A stretch of DNA of 24,400 nucleotides from Candidatus Aenigmatarchaeota archaeon (GTDB lineage Archaea > Aenigmatarchaeota > Aenigmatarchaeia > Aenigmatarchaeales > Aenigmatarchaeaceae), in assembly GCA_011773475.1 (NCBI GenBank), contig WVXN01000032.1:5731-30130 (forward strand). The letters are read 5' to 3'. This document shows positions 1 to 8,200 of the stretch, one piece after another; positions within the stretch are counted from its first letter, which is position 1; every line of letters begins with the position of its first letter. A model generated the notes under the pieces. That model ran no database searches, had not been told where the DNA came from, and was given only the letters and a program-made list of their open reading frames with translations. The translations under genes and the position numbers were made by a program.

Positions 1-29
1 TTTTCTCTGATTAGTTTTATATCTAGCAT
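1..29 (-). CDS. serS: Seryl-tRNA synthetase, N-terminal fragment (cut by left edge)
   Basis: The reverse strand reads ATG at 29-27 followed by an open frame to the window edge, giving MLDIKLIRE plus a partial codon. This is the characteristic opening of class II seryl-tRNA synthetases, whose N-terminus starts the tRNA-binding coiled-coil arm (family knowledge: MLDxKxIRExP). A good Shine-Dalgarno site, AGGTGA, lies at 39-34, four bases before the ATG, and a TATA-like stretch (TATAAATA, 68-61) lies upstream. The enzyme would charge tRNA-Ser (and tRNA-Sec where present) in the cytoplasm. Only nine residues are visible, so the call rests on the N-terminal signature plus the RBS. It is divergent from the ACT gene at 178. 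Confidence 0.72.
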
Positions 30-33
30 ATAT

Positions 34-39
34 TCACCT
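34..39 (-). promoter_or_regulatory. Shine-Dalgarno site of the serS fragment
   Basis: The reverse strand reads AGGTGA four bases before the ATG at 29, a match to the archaeal GGAGGTGAT consensus. It supports this short edge frame as a true gene start. Confidence 0.6.
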
Positions 40-150
40 ACTTATATTTTTTAAATTGTTTATTTATAGAAATAGTAAAATCTTGTCCTAATTTTAGCTT
101 ATTGATTGGTACGGCATCAACTCACTTTCTAAAGATTATGTAAAAAGAAA

Positions 151-160
151 TTTAAATATT
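151..160 (+). promoter_or_regulatory. TATA-box-like promoter of the ACT-domain gene
   Basis: TTTAAATATT is centred about 22-24 nt before the ATG at 178, preceded by an A/G-rich stretch (AAAAAGAAA) that could be a BRE. The spacing predicts transcription starting at or next to the ATG, so the mRNA would be leaderless. No Shine-Dalgarno sequence is seen before the ATG, which agrees. Confidence 0.5.
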
Positions 161-177
161 AGCATAGTATACTGGTT

Positions 178-555
178 ATGGAAGAATTCACAATTTATGT
201 TGAAAACAAACCAGGGAGTTTAGCAAGAGTTTCTGAGGTTTTAGCAAAAAATGGTGTTAATATAGAAGCAATAGCAACAGAAATAACAGGAAAAAAAGGA
301 ATGCTCAAAATAATTACAAGCGATTCGAACACCACAAGATCAGCCTTGGAGAATGCTAGAATGCGTTTTGCAGTTAAAGAAGTTTTTCTTGTAAAGGTAG
401 AAAACAGACCAGGTGAACTTGGAAAAATAACTAGAGATTTGGCAAAGAAAAGAATAAACATAGAATCCATATACATCATTGGTGATGAAAAGTTTGCACT
501 TAGAACAGATAACATGACAGAAACAAGAAGTATTCTTAAAGAAAAATTGATATAG
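178..555 (+). CDS. Tandem ACT-domain amino-acid-binding protein
   Basis: The 125-residue protein consists of two ACT domains, roughly residues 2-67 and 69-125. Each opens with the ACT strand-turn-helix pattern: VENKPGSLARVSEVLAKNGVNIEAI in the first half and a parallel VENRPGELGKITRDLAKKRINIESI in the second. Stand-alone tandem-ACT proteins are small cytoplasmic sensors that bind amino acids and regulate partner enzymes or, in archaea, often lie near amino-acid biosynthesis genes. No catalytic domain is attached, and the ligand cannot be read from sequence. The ATG is chosen because a TATA-like box lies at leaderless distance. The gene converges on tyrS with only two bases between stop codons. 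The family is clear, but the physiological role is unknown. Confidence 0.85.
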   Translation: MEEFTIYVENKPGSLARVSEVLAKNGVNIEAIATEITGKKGMLKIITSDSNTTRSALENARMRFAVKEVFLVKVENRPGELGKITRDLAKKRINIESIYIIGDEKFALRTDNMTETRSILKEKLI

Positions 556-557
556 AA

Positions 558-1631
558 CTATCTAGTGATTTCAACTTCCTTATAAACGTCTAGTAATTTC
601 TTGTTAGATGGTTTCTCAAAATGTTTTCTTAAAGGATCAATTATATTTGATATTTCTCTAGCAACATTATCTTTCAAGTCCTTTGGATGTATTTCTCCTT
701 TTTCATAAGATTTTTCTAATTTCTCATACTTATCAAACTCTATTGTGCCACCGAATTTAGAATCTCTGCTTATTTCAAAGATTTTCTTCTCATGGAATAT
801 TACATGTTTAATTATCTCTAATATCGGATTCATTTCTGTCTGTTTTTCAGGACACCATGCTTTTTGTAATTTTTTCTTTATTTGCTCTTCTGTATCATGA
901 ATGAATATTGCGGTCCATGGTTTTGACTTGCTCATTTTACTTGAGATGACTTGTTCTAATTTGTCTTTAGCCTCTAGTTTCATTGGTTCTGCTATACCCA
1001 TTAATAAATGGTGATGGACTGCTACAGGTTTTTTCCATTTCATTTTTGGAAATACTTCTCTAGCTAGAACATGTGCTTTTCTCTGATCCATTCCACCATG
1101 AGGCATATCTGCTCCAATTTCCTTTACATCAACTGCCTGCATGGGTGGATAGAAATATTGAGACAAATCAAGTTTTTCGTTCTCACTTCTTCCCATTATG
1201 GTCATACATCTCAAAGTTCTTTTAAGAGTCATATGTTTAGAAAATTTCATTATTCTTTTCCAATACTCATCATTATTATGATATAAATCAGAACCTACAA
1301 CAATTTTTACTCCCGGGCAGAAGAACTTGAATGCTTCTGCATAATATTTTGCTGCTATTAAAATCTTTTCCCAATCACCACCAAACTTGTTATTAATAAA
1401 ACTATGCCAATCTGCAAGATAAGCTTGGCATCTTATTCCTGCTTTTATGAAATCATTTATCTTGAAGCCTGAAATAATAAAATTTCCTAAATGTAATAAA
1501 CCTGAAATTTCAAAACCTTGGTAATGTTGTGGATGTTCATTGGTTTCTAAAAGTTGTTTTAGCTCGTCTTCTACCAAAATCTCTTCTGTTGGTGGTTTTT
1601 TAATTAAATCGATTCTTGTTTCTATGTCCAT
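558..1631 (-). CDS. tyrS: Tyrosyl-tRNA synthetase (archaeal class Ic)
   Basis: A 357-residue class I synthetase that would attach tyrosine to tRNA-Tyr in the cytoplasm. The HIGH-type motif is HLGN (47-50) and the KMSKS motif is exact at 232-236. Tyrosine-pocket residues known from the Methanocaldococcus enzyme have counterparts: Y37 in YQGFEISG, Q165 and D168 in YPPMQAVD, and the GGMDQRKAH helix (179-187). This separates it from the related TrpRS. It is longer than the 306-residue M. jannaschii enzyme, partly through an insertion of charged residues just before KMSKS (about 216-229). The gene starts 10 nt after the stop of the upstream deaminase gene, so the two probably share a transcript. 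No clear Shine-Dalgarno precedes the ATG. Confidence 0.93.
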   Translation of the reverse strand: MDIETRIDLIKKPPTEEILVEDELKQLLETNEHPQHYQGFEISGLLHLGNFIISGFKINDFIKAGIRCQAYLADWHSFINNKFGGDWEKILIAAKYYAEAFKFFCPGVKIVVGSDLYHNNDEYWKRIMKFSKHMTLKRTLRCMTIMGRSENEKLDLSQYFYPPMQAVDVKEIGADMPHGGMDQRKAHVLAREVFPKMKWKKPVAVHHHLLMGIAEPMKLEAKDKLEQVISSKMSKSKPWTAIFIHDTEEQIKKKLQKAWCPEKQTEMNPILEIIKHVIFHEKKIFEISRDSKFGGTIEFDKYEKLEKSYEKGEIHPKDLKDNVAREISNIIDPLRKHFEKPSNKKLLDVYKEVEITR

Positions 1632-1641
1632 AGAAATAGTA

Positions 1642-2943
1642 TTAAATTTCTATATTTAAGTTATTTTCTCTGAGTAAATCATCTTTTGCTAGTTTTGCTT
1701 TTTTCATTACCTCTTTTTCATCAAGAGTTAAAATTTCTCTGTTTTTCATCAAAATTTTTCCATTGCATATAACAGTATCAACATTTTCTCCTTTGCATGA
1801 ATAAACCAAATGTGGTATCAAATTATTATAAAGTGGGAAGAAATTTGTTTTTTTAAGATCAATTAAAACCATATCTGCTTTTTTTCCAATTTCAATGCTT
1901 CCAATCTCATTATCAATTAAAAGAGCCTTTGCGCCTTCAATTGTTGAAAAATCAAAAATCTTCTGAGATTTAATAGCAAGTGGATTCGTTTTATTTAATT
2001 TATGTAGTAATGAACATACTTTCATGGTTTCAAACATATCTAAACTGTTATTACTGGCTGCTCCATCTGTTCCGAGAGAAACTGTTATGTTGTTTTTAAT
2101 CATTTCGGGAACAGGAGCAACACCTGAGCTTAGCTTCATATTACTCACAGGGTTATGCGAAACTTTTACATTATAATTTTTTAAAATAGAAATTTCTTTT
2201 TCAGATAACCAACAACAATGCGCGGCTATAACATTTTTATCTAAGAGTCCTATCTTCTCAAGATATTCTACTTGTCTTAAATTGTTTTTTTCTTTAGATT
2301 TTTCTTGCTCATCTTTAGTTTCGGCTAAATGGGTGTGCAAAAGAACATTGTTCTTATCCGCAAGTTCTTTAGATTTCAATAACAACTCTTCTGAGCAAGA
2401 ATATGTAGAATGTGGAGTAAATGTTGGTTTGATTAATTCTTCATTTTTCCATTTACTAACAAATTTTTTATTAACTTCAAAAGAATTGCCTTCTGGTGTT
2501 GGAAAATCAAAAAATACAGAACCTAAAAATGCTCTAATACCAACCTGTTTACAAACCTTTGCAACGTCGTTCATGAAAAGATACATATCATTAAAGCATG
2601 TTATACCGTTTCTTATCATTTCGATACAAGCAATTAAAGAGCCATAATAACAAAGTTTTCCAGTAAGTTTTCTTTCTAAAGGCCATATTTTTGTTTCTAG
2701 CCAAGGTTTTAAAGGCATGTCTTCTGCTATTCCTCTAAACAAAGTCATACTAGAATGTGTATGAGTATTTATTAAACTTGGTATAACTAAAAAGCCTTTA
2801 GCATCAATAATTTCATCTGCATTTTTAATATCTCCTATAGCAGATATTTTGTTATCTTCTATTAAAATCGATTTGTCTTTAATTAATTCTCTTTTTTTGT
2901 TTTGTGTTAAAATAAAAGAACAATTTTTAATTAATATATTCAT
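1642..2943 (-). CDS. Amidohydrolase: SAH / methylthioadenosine / 5'-deoxyadenosine deaminase family
   Basis: This 433-residue protein belongs to the metal-dependent amidohydrolase superfamily, in the branch deaminating the adenine ring of S-adenosylhomocysteine, methylthioadenosine or 5'-deoxyadenosine (MtaD/DadD type). Metal ligands are visible: HTH at 61-63 after the VIPSLINT strand, H205 in HTHLAE with E208 as the proton-shuttle candidate, H242 in AHCC, and D293 in SLGTDGAASNN. The N-terminal (1-55) and C-terminal (350-433) strands form the usual composite beta domain. The substrate among the three cannot be decided here. Radical SAM and methyltransferase genes in the same window produce deoxyadenosine and SAH, so recycling such by-products is plausible. 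It is upstream of tyrS in the same direction. The ATG has a TATA-like stretch (about 2965-2980, reverse strand) near 29 nt upstream. Confidence 0.85.
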   Translation of the reverse strand: MNILIKNCSFILTQNKKRELIKDKSILIEDNKISAIGDIKNADEIIDAKGFLVIPSLINTHTHSSMTLFRGIAEDMPLKPWLETKIWPLERKLTGKLCYYGSLIACIEMIRNGITCFNDMYLFMNDVAKVCKQVGIRAFLGSVFFDFPTPEGNSFEVNKKFVSKWKNEELIKPTFTPHSTYSCSEELLLKSKELADKNNVLLHTHLAETKDEQEKSKEKNNLRQVEYLEKIGLLDKNVIAAHCCWLSEKEISILKNYNVKVSHNPVSNMKLSSGVAPVPEMIKNNITVSLGTDGAASNNSLDMFETMKVCSLLHKLNKTNPLAIKSQKIFDFSTIEGAKALLIDNEIGSIEIGKKADMVLIDLKKTNFFPLYNNLIPHLVYSCKGENVDTVICNGKILMKNREILTLDEKEVMKKAKLAKDDLLRENNLNIEI

Positions 2944-2990
2944 AATACCAATTTATATCTAAAGATATTAAAATAAATAAAGGTTTTAAA
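2944..2990. promoter_or_regulatory. Compact divergent promoter between deaminase and beta-CASP RNase genes
   Basis: Only 47 bases separate two divergent start codons. On the plus strand, ATTTATATCT (2951-2960) can serve as TATA box and AAAGG (2979-2983) as an RBS seven bases before the ATG at 2991. On the minus strand, the T/A-rich run read from about 2980 to 2965 (TTTATTTATTTTAATA) sits at near-leaderless distance from the ATG at 2943. Two transcripts starting within one short region is the simplest reading. Confidence 0.5.
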
Positions 2991-4235
2991 ATGAGAATAA
3001 AATGTTTAGGTGGATTCAAAGAAGTAGGAAAGAATGCTGTAATGATAGAGAGTAAAGAAAATGTCTTGTTTGACTATGGAATGGAAGTTGATACTGGTAA
3101 ACTTCCATTACCTGTAAAAAAAGTTGATATGATAGTATTAAGCCATGCACACTTAGATCATTCTGGTTATTGTCCTGTTATTTATAAAAAATTCAAGCCT
3201 CCTATTTATTCGACAATAGAAACTTTTGAATTATCTCATTTGCTTCTAAAGGACAGCATAAAAATTGCCAAGTTTAAAGGTCTTCCTAAACATTTTGGGA
3301 AAACTGATTTGAAAAAGATGAAAAAACACGAGGTAAGGGTAACATATGGTCAAAGAATTGAAGGTGAAAGATTTTCTTTAGATATATTCGATGCTGGACA
3401 TATACCTGGTTCTACTGCACCGCTTTTAGAAATCGGAAATAAAAGGATTCTTTATGTTTGTGATTTCAATGTTAATCCAAGTCGTTTGTTGAATGGTGCA
3501 AGAATAGATGTTAAAGATGTTGATATTCTGATATTAGAAAATACTTATGCTAAGAAAGATCATCCACCTAGAGAAGAAACAGAAAAAAAATTCTTTGAAA
3601 CTGTTCAAGGAACAATTGCAAACGAAGGAGTGGCTGTAATTCCTTGTTTTGCTGTTGGTAGATCAGCTGAAGTTTTAATGATTCTAGATAGTTTCAAACC
3701 AGATTTTCCTATTTATCTTGACGGCATGTCAAAAACTGCTACAGAGATAACTTTAAGTTATCCTGAATTTCTTAGAGATGCAAAAGCATTAAGAAGAGCT
3801 TTGAAAAATGTTATAGAAGTTTGGAAAGGTGAAAAGAGAAAAGAATTAGTAAAAGAGCCGTGCGCAATTATTTCAAGTTCAGGGATGTTAGAAGGTGGGC
3901 CTTCTGTTAGTTATGTAAAATATTTGTACAATCATCCTGAAAGCTCTGTTATATTCACTGGATTTCTAATTCCAAGAACTGCTGGAAGAAGATTAGTAGA
4001 AACTGGTAGATTTGTTACTGAAGGTTTTGACTTAAAAATAAAAATGAATATCCATCAATTTGATTTAAGCGCTCATAGCGGAAGAAGTGGTTTGTTTAAT
4101 TTTGTTAACAAGATTAATCCTGAAAAGGTTATTTGTTTGCATGGTGACCATTGCGAAGAATTTGCTAATGGATTAAAAGAAAAAGGTTTTGATGCAATTG
4201 CTCCTGATAATGGGGATGTAATTGATATTGATTGA
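2991..4235 (+). CDS. Beta-CASP metallo-beta-lactamase ribonuclease (archaeal CPSF/RNase J-like)
   Basis: The 414-residue protein shows the full set of motifs of a zinc-dependent beta-CASP nuclease: HAHLDH (52-57), H136 in DAGHIPGS, D158 in YVCDFN, E183 in the motif A strand (LENTY), H362 in SAHSG (motif B) and H384 in LHGDH (motif C). The MBL core is split by the beta-CASP insert (about 185-340), which contains the IPCFAVGRSAE segment. It has no N-terminal KH domains, so it resembles the KH-less archaeal aCPSF2 group rather than aCPSF1. Such enzymes cut or trim RNA in the cytoplasm, acting in 3'-end formation or decay. The ATG has an AAAGG RBS. The gene overlaps rtcA downstream by 14 nt, suggesting a shared RNA-end-processing role. 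Confidence 0.92.
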   Translation: MRIKCLGGFKEVGKNAVMIESKENVLFDYGMEVDTGKLPLPVKKVDMIVLSHAHLDHSGYCPVIYKKFKPPIYSTIETFELSHLLLKDSIKIAKFKGLPKHFGKTDLKKMKKHEVRVTYGQRIEGERFSLDIFDAGHIPGSTAPLLEIGNKRILYVCDFNVNPSRLLNGARIDVKDVDILILENTYAKKDHPPREETEKKFFETVQGTIANEGVAVIPCFAVGRSAEVLMILDSFKPDFPIYLDGMSKTATEITLSYPEFLRDAKALRRALKNVIEVWKGEKRKELVKEPCAIISSSGMLEGGPSVSYVKYLYNHPESSVIFTGFLIPRTAGRRLVETGRFVTEGFDLKIKMNIHQFDLSAHSGRSGLFNFVNKINPEKVICLHGDHCEEFANGLKEKGFDAIAPDNGDVIDID

Positions 4236-5232
4236 TGGTTCTTATCTTGAAGGCGGAGGTCAGATAATTAGAACATCTATTGCTTTATCAGCAATAACAG
4301 GTAAGCCAGTCAAAATAGAAAACATAAGAGCTAAACGTCGTGTTCCTGGATTGAGAGCACAACATCTGAAAGGAATAGAAGCTACAGCTGAATTGTGCGA
4401 TGCTGAATTAAAAAATGCAAAAATTGGAAGCACTTCAATCGAATTCATACCAAAAAAAGTTAAGGGTGGCAGTTTATCAATAAATGTTGGAACAGCTGGT
4501 TCAATATGTTTAGTTCTTCAAACTTTGGTTCTACCTTCTCTTCACGCTGAAAAAGAAGTTGTTTTAGAAATAATAGGAGGAACTGATGTCAAATGGAGTC
4601 CAACTATGAATTATTTTAAACATATTTTTTCCTATTTCTTATCCAAAATGGGAATTGAAATTTTTGTGGAAACTCTGAAATATGGTTTTTATCCAAAAGG
4701 TGGAGGTAAAGTTAAAGTAACAATAAAAACATGCAAAGAAATTAAGCCTATAAATTTAATTGAAAGGGGAGAAATGGAAAAAATGGATGTAAGAAGTATA
4801 GCATCAGAACTTCTTAGAAAAAGAAAAGTTGCAGAAAGGCAAACCGAAGGATCGAAAAAAATTTTAAAATTTGAAAATGAAATTATAAGTTACGTTCCTA
4901 GTCTTTCTCCAGGTTCTTCAATTAATGCTCATGCACATTTTGAAAATTGTAAATTGGGAGCATCTGAATTAGGAGAAAGGGGTAAACTTGCTGAAAAAGT
5001 TGGTGAAGAAGCTGCAAAAAGCTTAGTAAAACAGATCGATTCTAATGCTTGTTTAGACGAATGGATGGCAGATCAAATCCTTCCTTACATGGCTTTGGCA
5101 GGTAATTCAAAAGTTTCTGTTGCTGAAGTAACAAACCATGTTAGAACAAACATCTGGGTAATAGAAAAATTTTTACCAGTAAAATTTGAAATAGATGAAA
5201 CCAATAAAATAATTTCTTGCCAAAAAATCTGA
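4222..5232 (+). CDS. rtcA: RNA 3'-terminal phosphate cyclase
   Basis: The 336-residue protein matches RtcA, which uses ATP to convert an RNA 3'-phosphate into a 2',3'-cyclic phosphate. The N-terminal signature IDGSYLEGGGQIIRTS (4-19) is typical, RxxRxxPGLRxQH follows (about 36-48), GGG recurs at 160-162, and H306 in TNHVRTN fits the histidine that is adenylated in the E. coli enzyme. The length is normal. The start must be TTG at 4222 (MILIDGS) or 4228: an in-frame TAA occupies 4219-4221 and no ATG is available, while a GGGG stretch at 4212-4215 may act as RBS. It overlaps the end of the beta-CASP RNase gene by 14 nt, so translation is probably coupled. It ends directly against the stop of the convergent surface-protein gene. 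Confidence 0.93.
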   Translation: MILIDGSYLEGGGQIIRTSIALSAITGKPVKIENIRAKRRVPGLRAQHLKGIEATAELCDAELKNAKIGSTSIEFIPKKVKGGSLSINVGTAGSICLVLQTLVLPSLHAEKEVVLEIIGGTDVKWSPTMNYFKHIFSYFLSKMGIEIFVETLKYGFYPKGGGKVKVTIKTCKEIKPINLIERGEMEKMDVRSIASELLRKRKVAERQTEGSKKILKFENEIISYVPSLSPGSSINAHAHFENCKLGASELGERGKLAEKVGEEAAKSLVKQIDSNACLDEWMADQILPYMALAGNSKVSVAEVTNHVRTNIWVIEKFLPVKFEIDETNKIISCQKI

Positions 5233-8200
5233 TTAATCTTCTTTTTTCTCTTCTGCAATAAGTTTAAATGGTTCTTTAATTTCTGAAAGAATTTTGGTTG
5301 ATTTTTTTCTAGATCTCTTAGTCAATCTTTGTAAGAAAGAAGTTATTGTAGTTCTTTGCAAGAAAATTAATACGCAAATTATTATTACAGCTATTATAAC
5401 TATAACAGGAATTAAAATAGAGGTCACTGTTGTGCCTGTAACAGCTGCCTCTCCTAATGCACATGACTGAGATATAGCTGGTTTGTTAACAGTTGTACCA
5501 CAGTTGTTGGAATCTGTACATGTTCTTACTTGAATTTCATTAGCACATTCGGACCATTCTGCACAAGACCAACTCTCTTCACATCCTTCTTCCTCTTGTT
5601 CTGGTTCTGGTGGTGCACCTCCTGTAGTCCCAATTATAAATACGGATAAACCTGGAGAGTCTGCTTTATAAAAAGCTTCTGTAGCACTTTCAGCTATTTT
5701 TGTTGCACTTAGATCATTCCATCGATTGTTAGCCCATCTATACAAAGTAATATTTGAAGCATCAATATTATTGTCTGTTAACCAAGTTTTATTCACTGCA
5801 AATTCAATATTAACAGTATTAATATCAGGATCAGTGATGTTTATTCTCTCTATATTAATATAATGATAAGCCTTACCATCTATATCATAGGAAACCGTGG
5901 ATGGCAAAGCTGGTAATTTAGATATCATTATTTTTATGTTACCAACATTGTTTACAACAGTAATGTTCATTCCTCTTATTGCCACATCTTCATATCTTGC
6001 TATAGATGCAATCATTTTTCCGCTTGTTGTGAGTGAAGTCATTGTAATATTTATTTTACCTACTGCAAGTCTAACATAGGCTGTTGCATAAGTTCCGCCT
6101 GTTGATCCGCCTGTTGATCCGCCTGGTGTTCCACCTGTTACTACACAACCGTTTGTACATGCATAACCATCAGCACACCAAGAATTATCTGCAACACAAG
6201 ATTCTCCTGTATCACAATAACCATCTCCACAAAATGTTGATGCTGCTCTACAAAGATTATGAACACAATAACCTCCTGCACACTGAGAATTTTGAGTACA
6301 GTAAAAACCACTTGCATTTTTAGTAGTATAATTCATTGTGTCAGTAGAATTCCAATTATCAGCTGAATCGTTTGTATATACTTTCCAAGCAACATTACAA
6401 CCTGCTGTATAATTTGGTGTTTTTGTTACATTAGACCAGTTAGTTAAACCGGTCATTGAAACCCATGTATCATTTACTAAATTTGAACCTCCGGTACAGT
6501 TATCAAAAGAGAATATATAACCTGAAAGCCCATTGTTATCTATCCATTTCAAACTGTATAAAGTAACTATACCTGCAAGAGTTGTATTTGTTGAATTATT
6601 GGTCCAAATAGGAGAACAGTTAACTGGAGACCCTGCCAGCCATCCATTAGTTGCATTAAAAGCATATGCGTCATTAACGTTTTCTGCATTTGAATCAGTT
6701 CCTGGTACGAAAACATGGCAGCTATTGTGACCCCAATAGTTTCCTTCATTATTGTAAGAAATATTTATTGCATTCAGTGAATAAATTTTATAATTTGACT
6801 GGCCGTAAATGTTATTGTGCCATACTTTGGGAGACCCTGCTGTGTACAAGTAAACTCCATTGTACCCACCGGTTACGTTATTTTCTGTGATATTTGGACT
6901 GCCAGAATTTATAAAAACAACACTTCCACTTAGGCCGTAATTTGTAGTTATGTTATTTCCTTGGATTTGTCCCCAGCTACCGCTAAAACCAGACTCAATA
7001 CCATAATCATACCCGCTTATGCTGTTGTTGATTACATTAGCGGTTCCGACAGAGCAAAAAACTCCACTTCCAGTTTCTGAGGTAATATTGTTGTTTGTTA
7101 TATTAGCACTAACACCTATAGTCTGAGAAGCGTCTGAAATCAATATTCCCGCACCGTTATAATTGCTAAGACCATAGATTGTATTATTTGTTAGATTCAT
7201 ATCCAATGATGCGTTTCCAAAGATTCCTGTACCAAAATTATGGATTATACAATTTTTAACAGTGGTGTTATTTGAACTATAATTTATTTTTACACCAGTA
7301 GTACCAGATCCGCCGGTTCCATTTATTACATAACCTGCACAATCAAGTATTATATCAGTTCCATTTATTATCAAACCGTCTTCAGAACAGTCAGTTAAAC
7401 TATCGAGCGCACTAAAAGTTCTTGATGCGTTGAGAGTGTCGCCGCAATTACAGGGTGTTGATGCACCACAATCTGTAATAGTATCAACTATTACAGTCCG
7501 GTTTGATGAATAATAGTCATATTGGTTAGTAATATCATAACAGTAAATATTCCATATGTAAGCACCATCGCTTCCAACAGTGTTATTTATCCAATTAGTA
7601 GTTCCATTAACTAAAGCTCGTGTACTATTATTTCCACTTGGTAACCAACTACCTGTGAAATTACCATAAAGGGTACAGTTGTCCATTGTTATTGAGCTGT
7701 TCCATTCAGGCATGTAAGTAAAATTGACATTCAATGAGTTATAATAATCCAAATTAGAAGGTGTTTGTAAAGTCACATTTATTGAATCTGTTAAACCATA
7801 ATCAGAAAAACTTGTAACAGCAAAGGTAAGATTTTCTCCGTCCCAAACAAAATCCGAGCATACACCAATTGGACAAGGAACTCCGGATGTCGAACCATGA
7901 TTATATCTAAATATCTGTGGTCTACCATTTATTCCAAATCTATTTGATACATTATATAAAGTCAAGACTGCTGAAAGGGTTAAATTTGGTTTGTTTGGAT
8001 CTGAACCGTCCCACTCAGTATCATTAATTCCAATTCTAGGACCAGCCATTATATTTTTCACTGCAAACTCGAATAATGCCTGTGATTTCTGTGGATCGTC
8101 CATACTGACATTTGTTGTATAATTTATTTTTGCTACTCCAGGAACTTCTATAACAAGATTAAAATTGGAGAAATTACCTGTATCAGCTACAGCTGTAAAG

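Noticed and set aside
30..177. Possible tRNA or small RNA between serS and the ACT gene
   Set aside because: No cloverleaf, paired arms or GTTC-type T-loop could be made out; the stretch is explained by two divergent promoters.
558..1631. Tryptophanyl-tRNA synthetase as alternative identity
   Set aside because: The long KMSKS loop recalls TrpRS, but Y37, Q165 and D168 match the tyrosine pocket and the overall layout is TyrRS.
2282..2647. 121-codon plus-strand open frame opposite the deaminase gene
   Set aside because: Antisense shadow of conserved amidohydrolase sequence; the translation is low-complexity S/F/L-rich with no recognisable motif.
6095..6124. 12-bp tandem repeat (CCGCCTGTTGAT type)
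   Set aside because: Simply encodes the GGST linker of the surface protein; a short low-complexity hinge, not a separate element.
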